Shown: positions 1-7,791, counted from the stretch's first letter. The stretch: 42,083 nucleotides of DNA from Chloroflexota bacterium (GCA_902812455.1 CADDZH010000040.1:1-42083), one strand, 5' to 3'. A program made the numbers and translations. The notes: generated by a model not told the origin, from the letters alone.

Positions 1-107
1 GGGTCGCACATGATCGCCGGCCGATGGGAGCCGATCAAAAATTGCGCAAGGTGCGCATATGTAAGAAGTGCGGCAAGGTGATTGAAGACCGGACGAGGAG
101 TGGTTAA
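1..107 (+). CDS. rplX: 50S ribosomal protein L24, C-terminal end (partial)
   Basis: An open frame enters from the left edge and stops with TAA at 105-107, five bases before rplE. Only about 34 residues are visible. They contain the L24-like ending [18 protein letters not shown], with a CxxC pair typical of many bacterial L24 proteins. L24 is an assembly-initiating protein of the large subunit. Its place directly before L5 is the conserved spc-operon order, which supports the identification despite the short fragment. Confidence 0.85.
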   Translation, partial: VAHDRRPMGADQKLRKVRICKKCGKVIEDRTRSG

Positions 108-112
108 AGCGT

Positions 113-655
113 ATGGCATCAAGGTTGAAAGAAAGATACCGCCAGGAGGTCGTGCCAGCCTTGCAGAGGCAATTTAACTACAAGAATCCGATGCAGGTTC
201 CGGCCGTCCATAAGGTGGTGGTTAATATTGGTATGGGTGAAGTCATCCAGAATCCAAAAGCGATGGATGCTGCTGTGGCCGACCTGGCAGCAATTACCGG
301 GCAGCGACCCGTGATCACGCGCGCAAAGCGCTCGGTTGCTGCATTTAAGTTGCGTGAAGGGATGCAGATTGGTTGTATGGTAACCCTGCGCGGCGAGCGC
401 ATGTACCACTTTCTCGATAAGCTGATGAACATAGCCTTGCCCAGGCTGCGCGACTTCCAGGGCGTTTCCCCTGAGGCGTTCGATGGCCGTGGCAACTATA
501 CGCTCGGCTTGCGAGAGCAGTTGGTGTTCCCCGAAATCGACTATGATAAAGTCGATAAAGTTCGTGGCATGGAAGTGAGTATTGTAACGACGGCTCGCAC
601 GGACGAAGAAGGGCGAGAGCTGCTCAGGTTGATGGGGATGCCCTTCAGGAGATAA
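113..655 (+). CDS. rplE: 50S ribosomal protein L5
   Basis: The product is 180 residues, the normal length for L5. L5 binds 5S rRNA together with L18 in the central protuberance of the large subunit. The central segment with VVNIGMGE and the ending [14 protein letters not shown] are typical of the family. The gene lies between rplX and rpsN as in other spc operons, with a five-base gap to rplX that implies translational coupling. Nothing odd is seen in the protein. Confidence 0.97.
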   Translation: MASRLKERYRQEVVPALQRQFNYKNPMQVPAVHKVVVNIGMGEVIQNPKAMDAAVADLAAITGQRPVITRAKRSVAAFKLREGMQIGCMVTLRGERMYHFLDKLMNIALPRLRDFQGVSPEAFDGRGNYTLGLREQLVFPEIDYDKVDKVRGMEVSIVTTARTDEEGRELLRLMGMPFRR

Positions 656-673
656 GAGCGAGTGGAGGACTAA

Positions 674-859
674 ATGGCAAAAGTCTCAATGATTGTCAAA
701 GCGCAGCGCAAGCCCCGCTTCAAAGTGCGACAGCACAATCGCTGTAAAATTTGCGGGCGACCGCGTGCGTATATGCGCAAATTCGGTCTCTGCCGCATCT
801 GCTTCCGTGAGCACGCACTGCGCGGGGAGTTGCCTGGCGTGACCAAGTCGAGCTGGTAG
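674..859 (+). CDS. rpsN: 30S ribosomal protein S14, zinc-binding type
   Basis: This 61-residue protein is the short, zinc-binding (type Z) form of S14. It has two CxxC pairs, CKIC and CRIC, separated by about 12 residues and followed by the conserved ending [12 protein letters not shown]14 helps assemble the 30S head. A GGAGG-type Shine-Dalgarno lies at about 663-667. About 100 bases without a gene follow before rpsH, long for this operon; they show no ORF or clear terminator, although an S8-type translational control site could lie there. Confidence 0.97.
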   Translation: MAKVSMIVKAQRKPRFKVRQHNRCKICGRPRAYMRKFGLCRICFREHALRGELPGVTKSSW

Positions 860-959
860 TCGCGAAGATGTAAATGGGCGAAAGGACGAAAACGCATATC
901 GCTGGATGAGCAATGGGAAGCAAATGCGGTTTCGCTCCTCGCAATGATGGAGGATTTCC

Positions 960-1355
960 ATGAATATGACTGATCCCATTGCGGATATGCTCACTCGCAT
1001 CCGTAATGCGGTCGCTGCAAGGCATACTCGCGTCCTGATCCCGGCCTCAAAAATGAAGCTGGCGATTGCACGAGTGCTGAAAGAAGAAGGCTACATTAGT
1101 GATTTCGAAATCCTGAAGGATAGCCCGCAAGGCACCATTCGTATCACGTTGCGCTATGTAGACAAGAAACCCGTGTTGACGCAACTGAAGCGTGTGAGCA
1201 AGCCGGGGTTGCGCGTCTATACGAAAAGGGCCGATATCCCGCGTGTCCGTGGCGGCCTGGGAGTGGCCATTCTTTCGACACCGAAAGGCTTGATGACGGG
1301 ACGACGCGCTTACCAGGAAGGGGTAGGCGGCGAGGTTATCTGCTATGTCTGGTAA
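960..1355 (+). CDS. rpsH: 30S ribosomal protein S8
   Basis: The product is 131 residues and begins [17 protein letters not shown], the characteristic S8 start; it ends GGEVICYVW, the conserved S8 C-terminus. S8 binds the central domain of 16S rRNA and, in Escherichia coli, represses the spc operon. ATG 960 is preceded by a GGAGG at about 950, giving good spacing; ATG 966 is the alternative. Length and sequence are ordinary. Confidence 0.97.
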   Translation: MNMTDPIADMLTRIRNAVAARHTRVLIPASKMKLAIARVLKEEGYISDFEILKDSPQGTIRITLRYVDKKPVLTQLKRVSKPGLRVYTKRADIPRVRGGLGVAILSTPKGLMTGRRAYQEGVGGEVICYVW

Positions 1356-1374
1356 GTAGAGAGAGAGGTTTAGC

Positions 1375-1950
1375 ATGTCTCGTATAGGACGAGCTCCAAT
1401 TCCGGTACCGCCAAAGGTACAGGTAAGCTGGACGGACGAAAATCTCGTGACGGTCAAAGGACCAAAGGGTGAGTTGTCCTACCAGATCTCACCTGAGTTA
1501 TCTTTGAAGCTTGAAAATGGCTCGCTGATCGTCTCCCGCCCATCAGACAGCAAGCGGCACAAGGCCATGCATGGCCTGTACCGCACACTCATCAATAACA
1601 TGGTTGTGGGAGTGACGAACGGCTATACAAAGCAGTTGGAAATTCATGGCGTGGGCTATCGCGCCGCCAAAGTAGGTGATAACCTGGTGATCCAGGTTGG
1701 CTACTCACATCCCGTTGAGGTGCAGCCACCTCCAGGGATTAGTTTGACCGTTGATGGTGTCGATCCGGCAACAAAGGCTACAAAAATCAGTGTGGCTGGC
1801 ATCGATAAACAGTTGGTAGGTGAGATGGCGGCCAGGATCAGGAGCATTCGCAAACCTGAGCCATATAAGGGCAAAGGCATACGCTATGCAGGTGAGCCTG
1901 TTCGCCTCAAGGCCGGTAAAGCCGGTAAGATTGGCGGTAAGAAGAAGTAG
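1375..1950 (+). CDS. rplF: 50S ribosomal protein L6
   Basis: The product is 191 residues, slightly longer than the usual 178 or so, because of a Lys/Gly-rich tail after the conserved RKPEPYKGKGIRYAGE signature. L6 binds near the sarcin-ricin loop and takes part in GTPase-factor interaction. It begins MSRIGRAPIPVP, the standard start, and a GAGAGAGG purine tract precedes ATG 1375. It lies between rpsH and rplR in the conserved order. Confidence 0.97.
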   Translation: MSRIGRAPIPVPPKVQVSWTDENLVTVKGPKGELSYQISPELSLKLENGSLIVSRPSDSKRHKAMHGLYRTLINNMVVGVTNGYTKQLEIHGVGYRAAKVGDNLVIQVGYSHPVEVQPPPGISLTVDGVDPATKATKISVAGIDKQLVGEMAARIRSIRKPEPYKGKGIRYAGEPVRLKAGKAGKIGGKKK

Positions 1951-1959
1951 GTTGCAATT

Positions 1960-2598
1960 ATGATTAAGAGATTCAATGCAAATAAGGCGCGCCTGCGGCG
2001 GCACCGGCGCTTACGCCGCCACCTGGCAGGCACCCAGGTGCGTCCGCGGCTGAATGTATTCCGCAGTGGCCAGCATATCTACGCACAGATCATCGACGAT
2101 ATAAGCGGGCGAACGCTTGTATCGGCCTCCTCTCTTGATGAGAGCTTGCGAGGGTTCAAGCCGGTGGCTGCACCTGCAGGGAAAGCAGCGCAGGAGGCCC
2201 CAGCGAGCGCTGAGGCGGTTCCTGAGGTTGCTGAGATGGCAACCGAAGCGGCTCCCACTCCCGCTAAAGGGAAAGCAGCAAGGGCAGAAAAAGCTCCGGC
2301 CAGAAGCGGGCAGCCACAGAAGGGTGCGCCTGCGGGCAAGGGCGGCAGGACCGCAACTCAGGCCAGAACGGTCTTGCCCGCCGCCGAAAAGGGGGAGAAG
2401 AAAACGCCGCTAGAGGCGCTGGCCCCTATTGCCAACAACCGGAAAGTAGCGCTTGCGCGCGAGGTAGGCAAGCTGGTGGCCCAGCGCGCGAAGGAGAAGG
2501 GCGTCACACAGGTTGTTTTTGATCGTGGAGGCTACGCCTATCACGGGCGCGTGGCTGCCCTTGCAGAGGGCGCCCGCGAGGCAGGCCTGATGTTCTAG
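1960..2598 (+). CDS. rplR: 50S ribosomal protein L18 with a large internal insertion
   Basis: L18 binds 5S rRNA next to L5. Residues 1-64 (basic N-terminus, [19 protein letters not shown]) and residues 164-212 ([20 protein letters not shown], then [17 protein letters not shown]) are ordinary L18. Between them lie about 95 extra residues (roughly 2152-2448) rich in Ala, Pro, Lys, Glu and Gly, so the protein is 212 residues instead of about 120. The frame is unbroken, and the insertion replaces the short loop before the second conserved half. It looks disordered and Ala/Pro/Lys-rich rather than a folded domain. Neighbouring genes are in normal order. Confidence 0.95.
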   Translation: MIKRFNANKARLRRHRRLRRHLAGTQVRPRLNVFRSGQHIYAQIIDDISGRTLVSASSLDESLRGFKPVAAPAGKAAQEAPASAEAVPEVAEMATEAAPTPAKGKAARAEKAPARSGQPQKGAPAGKGGRTATQARTVLPAAEKGEKKTPLEALAPIANNRKVALAREVGKLVAQRAKEKGVTQVVFDRGGYAYHGRVAALAEGAREAGLMF

Positions 2599-2625
2599 TG
2601 TTTCAATCCCTAGCGGAGAGGTAAG

Positions 2626-3327
2626 ATGCCAAAAATAGATGCTTCAAAACTAAACCTGGAAGAGACTGTCGTTCAGGTAAGCCGTGTGGCCAAGGTGGTT
2701 CAGGGTGGCCGGCGCTTTAGCATTCGAGCCATCGTGGTGGTCGGTGACCATAACGGCCATGTTGGTTTTGGCCTGGGCAAGGCCAGCGAATATACAGAAG
2801 CCATACGCAAGGGCGTAGAAGACGCGAAAAAGCACCTGATCGAGGTTCCGTTGCTGGGAACAACCATTCCATACATGGTGACGACTCGTTTCGGCGCTTC
2901 CCAGGTGATGCTCAAGCCGGCAGCCCCCGGTACAGGCGTCATTGCCGGTGGAGCTGTGCGCGCAGTGATGGAATCCGCCGGTGTGCGCGATATCCTGACC
3001 AAGACGCTTGGGAGCACGAATAAAGCGAACACCGTGCAGGCCTGCATAAAAGCGTTGCAGGAATTACGTTCTCCAGAGGCCGAGGCGGCGCTGCGTGGCA
3101 AAACCGTGAGCGAGATTGTTGGCAAAAAGCGTGCCGAACAGATCGCAGCGGCCAATGCCAGCCTGGCCGAGCAGGAGGCGGCAGCACGCAGCGCGCGGGA
3201 AGAAGAGAGCCGCGAGGCCAGGCCATCAGGAGGCCGGCGTACTTCTGCTGAGCGGCGTGGAGGCGCTGAGCGCTCCGAGCGCGGGGAGCGGCGGAGCGAG
3301 CGCCGCAGGGCGAGTAGCCAGCAATAG
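2626..3327 (+). CDS. rpsE: 30S ribosomal protein S5 with charged C-terminal extension
   Basis: S5 acts in decoding accuracy and mRNA unwinding at the 30S entry channel. Residues 1-167 are a full S5: an N-terminal double-stranded-RNA-binding fold with [17 protein letters not shown], then the C-terminal domain with [18 protein letters not shown]. Residues 168-233 are extra: an Ala/Glu-rich probable helix and then a tail dominated by Arg, Ser, Glu and Gly. Bacterial S5 is usually 160-170 residues. A GAGAGG Shine-Dalgarno precedes ATG 2626. Confidence 0.96.
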   Translation: MPKIDASKLNLEETVVQVSRVAKVVQGGRRFSIRAIVVVGDHNGHVGFGLGKASEYTEAIRKGVEDAKKHLIEVPLLGTTIPYMVTTRFGASQVMLKPAAPGTGVIAGGAVRAVMESAGVRDILTKTLGSTNKANTVQACIKALQELRSPEAEAALRGKTVSEIVGKKRAEQIAAANASLAEQEAAARSAREEESREARPSGGRRTSAERRGGAERSERGERRSERRRASSQQ

Positions 3328-3338
3328 GAGAACAAACT

Positions 3339-3533
3339 ATGGCAAAACTGCGTATTAAATATGTGAAGAGTGCGATTGGCTATCCAAAGGATCAGAAAGC
3401 CACGATCCGTGCGCTAGGCTTTCGCAAGTTGCAGCAGACAGTTGAGCACGAAGATCACCCGGCTATACGTGGCATGATCCGCAAGGTGATTCACCTGGTG
3501 CAGGTAGAGGAGATCAACAGTGAAACTCTCTGA
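3339..3533 (+). CDS. rpmD: 50S ribosomal protein L30
   Basis: The product is 64 residues, normal for L30, a small protein of the large subunit. It begins [20 protein letters not shown] and contains the conserved [34 protein letters not shown] lies just upstream of ATG 3339. Its 3' end overlaps the GTG start of rplO by 14 bases, which suggests tight translational coupling between L30 and L15. Confidence 0.96.
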   Translation: MAKLRIKYVKSAIGYPKDQKATIRALGFRKLQQTVEHEDHPAIRGMIRKVIHLVQVEEINSETL

Positions 3534-4059
3534 TTTACGGCCAGCTCCTGGTTCGCATAAACAAGCCAGGCGTGTCGGGCGCGGGCATGGCTCCGGGCGC
3601 GGCAAGACAGCCGGGCGTGGCACAAAGGGCCAGAAGGCGCGTACAGGCGGGAAGATCCACCGCGCATTTGCCGGTGGCCAGACGCGCCTGTCGAAGCGCC
3701 TGCCCTTCCTGCGTGGACTGGGCAACAGCAATGCGCCTTTCCGCAAGGAATACGCCATTATTAATCTTTCTGATCTGGCCAGCTTTGAAGCCGGCGCCTA
3801 TGTCACACCTGAGCAGATGGCGCAAAAGCGGCTGATAACGGCTGCCGAGAGCAAAGGCTTAGTGAAGGTGCTTGGCGATGGCGACATCAACCGGGCGTTG
3901 ACAGTACGCGCTCATAAATTCTCGGCCAGCGCTCGCGAAAAGATCGAGAAGGCCGGCGGGACGATTGAGCTTATCCCCATGAAAGTCTACCAGAAGACAA
4001 AAAGGCGCAAAGACGAAAAGGGGAAGAGGATCCCTGCGGGTCAGGAGACCAGCAGCTAA
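3520..4059 (+). CDS. rplO: 50S ribosomal protein L15
   Basis: L15 is a late-assembly protein of the large subunit. Residues 1-150 are typical: [14 protein letters not shown], then a Gly/Arg-rich stretch with [19 protein letters not shown], then the globular domain. The protein has 179 residues, about 30 more than usual, because of a Lys-rich tail after residue 150. The start is GTG 3520, inside the end of rpmD; AGAGGAG at 3507-3513 is the Shine-Dalgarno and also encodes L30. secY follows after 17 bases, the usual order. Confidence 0.96.
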   Translation: MKLSDLRPAPGSHKQARRVGRGHGSGRGKTAGRGTKGQKARTGGKIHRAFAGGQTRLSKRLPFLRGLGNSNAPFRKEYAIINLSDLASFEAGAYVTPEQMAQKRLITAAESKGLVKVLGDGDINRALTVRAHKFSASAREKIEKAGGTIELIPMKVYQKTKRRKDEKGKRIPAGQETSS

Positions 4060-4076
4060 AGAAAAGGAGAAACTTT

Positions 4077-5417
4077 ATGTGGGAACGACTGCGCAGCATC
4101 TGGACCATTCCTGATCTTCGCGCAAAGATTCTCTTCACGCTGGGAATGTTGCTCATTTACCGCGTCCTTGCTCATATTACCGTGCCTTTGACTTCCACAG
4201 AGCTGGCCAACCTGAACAAGTTGTTTAGCTCAGGTGGAAACCAGGGCCTGAGCCAGTTGCTCGGACTGCTCAGCGTCTTCTCTGGCGGCTCCCTGCAACA
4301 CTTCTCGATTGTTGCCCTGGGCGTATACCCATACATCACGGCAACCATTGTGATGCAGCTCTTGCAGCCCATCATCCCAGCGTTGCAAGACCTGTCAACG
4401 CAGGGTGAAGCAGGACGCCTGCGCTTTAGCCAGATCACGCGTATCATCACCGTGCCGCTGGCATTCTTGCAAGCGCTGGGGCAGGTCGCGCTCTTTGTGC
4501 GCGTGGGCGTGCTGGATGCAACCACATTTAACCTCTTTGGACCAAACTGGCTGGAAGCACTAACGATCCTGCTGGCGCTGACGACTGGCACAATGATCCT
4601 GGTGTGGTTCGGTGAACTGATCACCGAAAATGGTATTGGGAATGGTATCTCGATCATTATCTTTGGTGGCATTGTGACCGGCATTCCCGGCTTTATCCAG
4701 CAAGGATACCTGACCGCGACTTCGACCAGTGGCAACGGCGGCGGAATCGTGAGCATTGCTGTTGTCCTGCTTATCGGCCTGCTGATCATTGCCGGCGTCG
4801 TCTATATCTACCAGGGGCAGCGGCGCGTGCCCGTGCAGTACCCAACGAAGCGCATGGTGGGACGCGGCATGCTGGTTGGTTCAGCCCAGACAACCTACAT
4901 CCCGATACAGGTCAACATGGCGGGCATGATTCCCTTGATCTTCGCCCAGTCCCTGCTGATTTTCCCGGCAGTGCTCTCGCAGTACCTGGTCTCAAGCTCG
5001 GTACCCTGGCTGGTAAGCGCATCCCAATGGGTGGGAACATACCTGGCCAATACGACGCTCTGGTACTATTGGGCGATCAACTCGGTCCTGGTTGTGCTTT
5101 TCACCTACTTCTACGCCTATGTGCTCTGGCAGCAGCAGAACATCCCGGAGACGTTGCAAAAGCAAGGAGCCTTTATCCCAGGCTATCGACCTGGCGAATC
5201 CACCAGTCGATACCTGACTACGATCCTCAATCGTGTCACGCTGGGTGGAGCGCTCTTCCTGGGCGTCGTTTCCTTCCTGCCATACTTTGCGCGCGTAGGT
5301 GGCAACCAGCTCGTCACGGCGGCATCGCTCTTGATCGTGGTCGGCGTTGTGCTGGATACGGTCAGGCAGCTCGAGGCCCAGATGGTGATGCGCAACTATT
5401 CGGGCTTCCTGACATGA
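4077..5417 (+). CDS. secY: Preprotein translocase channel subunit SecY
   Basis: The product is 446 residues with ten predicted membrane segments and normal SecY length. SecY is the protein-conducting channel of the Sec translocon in the plasma membrane. Diagnostic stretches include FSGGSLQHFSIVALGVYPYI, the GNGISIIIFGGI segment, the cytoplasmic loop with QGQRRVPVQYPTK, and the late loop with FIPGYRPGESTSRYL. It follows rplO as in most bacteria. A GGAGAAAC sequence precedes ATG 4077. A 257-base gap with a dispersed repeat separates it from adk. Confidence 0.97.
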   Translation: MWERLRSIWTIPDLRAKILFTLGMLLIYRVLAHITVPLTSTELANLNKLFSSGGNQGLSQLLGLLSVFSGGSLQHFSIVALGVYPYITATIVMQLLQPIIPALQDLSTQGEAGRLRFSQITRIITVPLAFLQALGQVALFVRVGVLDATTFNLFGPNWLEALTILLALTTGTMILVWFGELITENGIGNGISIIIFGGIVTGIPGFIQQGYLTATSTSGNGGGIVSIAVVLLIGLLIIAGVVYIYQGQRRVPVQYPTKRMVGRGMLVGSAQTTYIPIQVNMAGMIPLIFAQSLLIFPAVLSQYLVSSSVPWLVSASQWVGTYLANTTLWYYWAINSVLVVLFTYFYAYVLWQQQNIPETLQKQGAFIPGYRPGESTSRYLTTILNRVTLGGALFLGVVSFLPYFARVGGNQLVTAASLLIVVGVVLDTVRQLEAQMVMRNYSGFLT

Positions 5418-5423
5418 CCCGTA

Positions 5424-5446
5424 GGTTCCCGATTGATCGTGGAACC
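5424..5446. other. Hairpin just after secY
   Basis: Seven bases after the secY stop, GGTTCC (5424-5429) and GGAACC (5441-5446) can pair, extended inward by CGA/TCG with a TTGA loop and one bulged T. No T-run follows, so it is not a classical intrinsic terminator. It could stabilise the mRNA end or cause partial attenuation before adk. Confidence 0.4.
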
Positions 5447-5465
5447 CGATGTATCGCGCCCACCG

Positions 5466-5631
5466 CCGGTGATGATGTTTACCAACCAAAACCGGTCATG
5501 GGGAAACGATCCTGTCGCCTGTAGGGGCAAGGAGCGGATGTGGCGGGGTGTGGGGGCCTTGTGCTTGCCCTCGCGCCCGCGCGCTTCCCCCTCCTCCCAC
5601 TTCTTCACCATCATCACCGGTTTTGGTCGGT
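5466..5631. repeat. MITE-like dispersed repeat with nested inverted repeats between secY and adk
   Basis: The secY-adk gap holds a 50-base GTAGGGGC...GCTTGCCC unit (5521-5570), closely similar to units at 41927-41977 and 42002-42050. It is enclosed by two inverted-repeat pairs. CCGGTGATGATG (5466-5477) matches CATCATCACCGG (5609-5620) perfectly. ACCAACCAAAACCGGT (5481-5496) matches ACCGGTTTTGGTCGGT (5616-5631) at 15 of 16 positions. The arms share ACCGG on the right, so only one pairing can form at a time. No ORF inside looks real. Confidence 0.6.
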
Positions 5632-5674
5632 ACCATTCATTATCGGCTTTTAGATGCCATAAGGAGAAGGAAAC

Positions 5675-6343
5675 GTGAATATCATCCTGATCGGAGCGCA
5701 GGGATCGGGAAAAGGAACACAGGCAGAGAAACTTTGCCAGGTGCTCAACATCCAGCATGTCGCCAGTGGCGATCTTTTTCGCAAAGCGATTGACGAGAAG
5801 ACCGAGCTGGGGTTGAAGGCCAAAGCTTACCTGGATCGAGGAGAGCTTGTCCCAGATGAGATTACGGTGGCTATGATCCTCAAGCGGATCGAGGAGCCGG
5901 ACTGCGCCAACGGTGTGCTGCTGGATGGTTTTCCGCGCACAATTGCACAGGCGCGGGCGCTGGATGCGGGGTTACAGGGGGTGGGACGCCATATCGATCT
6001 CGCGGTTTTCCTGGATGTACCGCGAGAAGAACTGCTGAAACGGCTCTCTGGCAGGTACATCTGCCGGGCATACGGGCACGTTTACAATATCTATACGAAC
6101 CCGCCCAAAGTGCCTGGCATATGCGACATCGATGGGAGCGAATTGTACCAGCGCTCCGATGATACAGGCGAGGCGGTGCAGAGGCGGCTGGATATCTTCT
6201 TCAGTGAGACCATTCAGTTGCTCGATTACTATGGAAGCCAACACAAACTGGTCGAAGTGAACGGCAACCAGTCAATTGAGCAGGTGGAAGCCGATATCTT
6301 GAGCAAGATACGAGCATTCATGGCGCAGAGACCGCGAGGGTAG
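5675..6343 (+). CDS. adk: Adenylate kinase with partly altered LID zinc site
   Basis: Adenylate kinase converts ATP plus AMP to two ADP in the cytoplasm. Visible features are the P-loop GAQGSGKGT (7-15), SGDLFR (31-36), the AMP-site stretch LLDGFPRT (82-89), and a long-form LID domain at about 125-163. Long LIDs often bind zinc through Cys4 or Cys3Asp. Here the four positions read Cys130, Tyr133, Cys150, Asp153, so at least one ligand is lost. The start is GTG 5675 after AAGGAGAAGG. map follows after seven bases. Confidence 0.95.
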   Translation: MNIILIGAQGSGKGTQAEKLCQVLNIQHVASGDLFRKAIDEKTELGLKAKAYLDRGELVPDEITVAMILKRIEEPDCANGVLLDGFPRTIAQARALDAGLQGVGRHIDLAVFLDVPREELLKRLSGRYICRAYGHVYNIYTNPPKVPGICDIDGSELYQRSDDTGEAVQRRLDIFFSETIQLLDYYGSQHKLVEVNGNQSIEQVEADILSKIRAFMAQRPRG

Positions 6344-6350
6344 GGTATCG

Positions 6351-7100
6351 ATGGCACCGACGCTGAAATCGCTCGCCGAGCGAGAACGCATCCGCGAGAC
6401 AGGCCATATCGTTGCAGAGATTCTGGCGGAACTTCGCTCAGCAGTGCGTCCAGGCATCACAACCGGCCTGCTCGATGACATAGCAGTAGAGGCGCTTAAG
6501 CGCTCTGGGGCGAAATCGAGCTCTTTGGGCTATCATCGTTACCCAAAATCGATTTGCACGTCTGTAAACGATGAAATAGTGCATGGCATCCCAGGCGAAC
6601 GGGTGTTGAAAGAGGGCGATATTGTCAGCATCGACTTTGCCGCAGTCTACAATGGGTGGCATGCAGATGCGGCGATTACCGTTCCGGTGGGGAACGTCTC
6701 ACCTGAAGTGCAGCGCCTCCTGAAGGTGACAGAGGATGCGCTGTATCGTGGGATTGCGGCGGCGCGTGCCGGCAATCGTTTACGGCATATTAGCCGGGCA
6801 GTGCAGGAGTACGTCGAGGCAGCAGGCTTCTCGGTAGTGCGCCAGTATGGAGGGCACGGTGTAGGGCGTAGTATGCACGAGGACCCGCAGGTGCTGAACT
6901 ACATTGAGCCTGGGCATCCTGACTATATATTGAAGCCGGGCATGGTTATCGCCATCGAGCCAATGGTCATCATGGGGGCGAAAGAGACCAGAGTGCTCCC
7001 GGATGGGTGGACAGTTGCTACAGAAGATGGCAGCTATGCTGCCCATTTTGAGCACACGGTAGCCATTACAGAGGGAGATGCAGATATCTTAACGCTTTAA
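6351..7100 (+). CDS. map: Methionine aminopeptidase, type I
   Basis: This 249-residue enzyme removes the initiator methionine from new proteins. It shows the type I pita-bread fold signatures: SICTSVNDEIVHGIP, DIVSIDFAAVYNGWHADAAIT with the two metal Asp residues, YGGHGVGRSMHEDP with the metal His, GMVIAIEPM with a metal Glu, and a final EHTVAIT region. It has no N-terminal zinc-finger extension. It sits in the common secY-adk-map-infA order, directly after adk. Confidence 0.96.
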   Translation: MAPTLKSLAERERIRETGHIVAEILAELRSAVRPGITTGLLDDIAVEALKRSGAKSSSLGYHRYPKSICTSVNDEIVHGIPGERVLKEGDIVSIDFAAVYNGWHADAAITVPVGNVSPEVQRLLKVTEDALYRGIAAARAGNRLRHISRAVQEYVEAAGFSVVRQYGGHGVGRSMHEDPQVLNYIEPGHPDYILKPGMVIAIEPMVIMGAKETRVLPDGWTVATEDGSYAAHFEHTVAITEGDADILTL

Positions 7101-7128
7101 AATGCCTCTGGACGCCCGTTGATTCATG

Positions 7129-7137
7129 TGGTATAAT
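7129..7137 (+). promoter_or_regulatory. Extended -10 promoter before infA
   Basis: TATAAT at 7132-7137 is preceded by TG at 7129-7130, giving the TGnTATAAT extended -10 form. No good -35 lies 16-18 bases upstream, which is usual for extended -10 promoters. It lies in the 124-base gap after map and would start transcription near 7144, giving infA-rpmJ and the alpha genes a promoter of their own. Confidence 0.6.
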
Positions 7138-7145
7138 TCGTAGTT

Positions 7146-7170
7146 GGCAGCAGCGATGTCAACTGCTGCC
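7146..7170 (+). promoter_or_regulatory. 5'-leader hairpin of infA transcript
   Basis: GGCAGCAG (7146-7153) and CTGCTGCC (7163-7170) form an eight-pair stem with a nine-base loop, followed by CTTTTG. It lies at the very start of the transcript predicted from the promoter at 7129-7137. It could be a weak terminator or attenuator, or a 5'-stabilising hairpin. The T-run is short. Confidence 0.5.
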
Positions 7171-7224
7171 CTTTTGTAGTTGTGAACATACCAATCATCT
7201 TTTCAGCGTTAGAGAAAGGATGTT

Positions 7225-7443
7225 ATGCCAAAAAAGGATGAAATCGAGGTAGAGGGCAAAGTGATAGAGGCCCTTCCTAATGCCATGTTCCGGGTGGAAA
7301 TCGATGAAAATCACCAGGTGCTGGCCACCCTCTCAGGAAAGATTCGCATGAATTTTGTACGCATCGTGCCGGGCGATAGGGTGAAAGTGGTCCTCTCACC
7401 CTATGATCTGACACGAGGACGTATAACGTGGCGCGTGAGGTAG
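7225..7443 (+). CDS. infA: Translation initiation factor IF-1
   Basis: The product is 72 residues, exactly the usual size, with the S1-like OB fold. IF-1 occupies the ribosomal A site during initiation. The sequence begins [20 protein letters not shown] and contains the conserved [18 protein letters not shown] and the ending [21 protein letters not shown] precedes ATG 7225. It is separated from map by its own promoter and hairpin, and is followed by 159 non-coding bases before rpmJ. Confidence 0.97.
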   Translation: MPKKDEIEVEGKVIEALPNAMFRVEIDENHQVLATLSGKIRMNFVRIVPGDRVKVVLSPYDLTRGRITWRVR

Positions 7444-7510
7444 TGTGTACTTCCTCGGATTTCTGTTCTTCTCGTTGGCATTTTTGTAGTGGAGCCAGGT
7501 GGGGTAAGGA

Positions 7511-7532
7511 AGGAAACAACCAGGGGTTTCCT
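7511..7532 (+). promoter_or_regulatory. Hairpin in the infA-rpmJ gap
   Basis: AGGAAAC (7511-7517) can pair with GTTTCCT (7526-7532) around an eight-base loop. It sits in the 159-base gap between infA and rpmJ, which otherwise holds no convincing gene. No U-run follows, so a terminator is unlikely. A role in mRNA processing or translation control is possible but unsupported by more than the pairing. Confidence 0.3.
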
Positions 7533-7602
7533 GCTGACTTTATCCTCAAGAAGCACAAGAGCACTTATTGTAGCTATTCTATTCTTATGAGGAGGGCAAG
7601 CC

Positions 7603-7719
7603 ATGAAAGTGCGTGCCTCAGTAAAACCGCGTTGTGAGTATTGCAAGGTGATCCGTCGCAAAGGAGTTGTGCGGGTTATCTGTAGTAAGAATCCAAAGCA
7701 TAAACAGAGACAAGGCTAA
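7603..7719 (+). CDS. rpmJ: 50S ribosomal protein L36
   Basis: A 38-codon frame encodes a complete zinc-type L36, starting [20 protein letters not shown] and ending with [13 protein letters not shown]. The CxxC pair, the later Cys and the final His form the zinc site. GAGGAGG at about 7589-7595 supports ATG 7603. L36 is the smallest large-subunit protein. Its position between infA and rpsM is the usual one. Confidence 0.96.
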   Translation: MKVRASVKPRCEYCKVIRRKGVVRVICSKNPKHKQRQG

Positions 7720-7723
7720 AGCG

Positions 7724-7777
7724 GCGCAGGCAGTCCCTCGCTGCCCAGAAAAGGGCAGGCCAGAGGAAAGCCTGCGC
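7724..7777 (+). promoter_or_regulatory. Structured leader immediately upstream of rpsM
   Basis: Between rpmJ and the rpsM Shine-Dalgarno, GCGCAGGC (7724-7731) pairs perfectly with GCCTGCGC (7770-7777). Inside this helix CTGCCC (7741-7746) pairs with GGGCAG (7753-7758). An alternative helix, GCAGGC (7755-7760) with GCCTGC (7770-7775), would exclude both. In Escherichia coli, ribosomal protein S4 represses the same gene set by binding a folded leader at rpsM. This is a candidate analogue, not a homologue shown by sequence. Confidence 0.5.
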
Positions 7778-7791
7778 ATATGGAGGGAAAG

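Noticed and set aside
860..959. S8-type regulatory site in the rpsN-rpsH gap
   Set aside because: The gap is unusually long and has some short complementary stretches, but I could not draw a convincing S8-binding helix.
2700..3335. 211-residue minus-strand ORF opposite rpsE
   Set aside because: Shadow of a conserved ribosomal gene; Arg/Ser-rich composition reflects the codons on the other strand; no ribosome site.
5433..5678. Small ORFs in the secY-adk gap
   Set aside because: Low-complexity Pro/Arg-rich translations of the GTAGGGGC repeat and inverted repeats.
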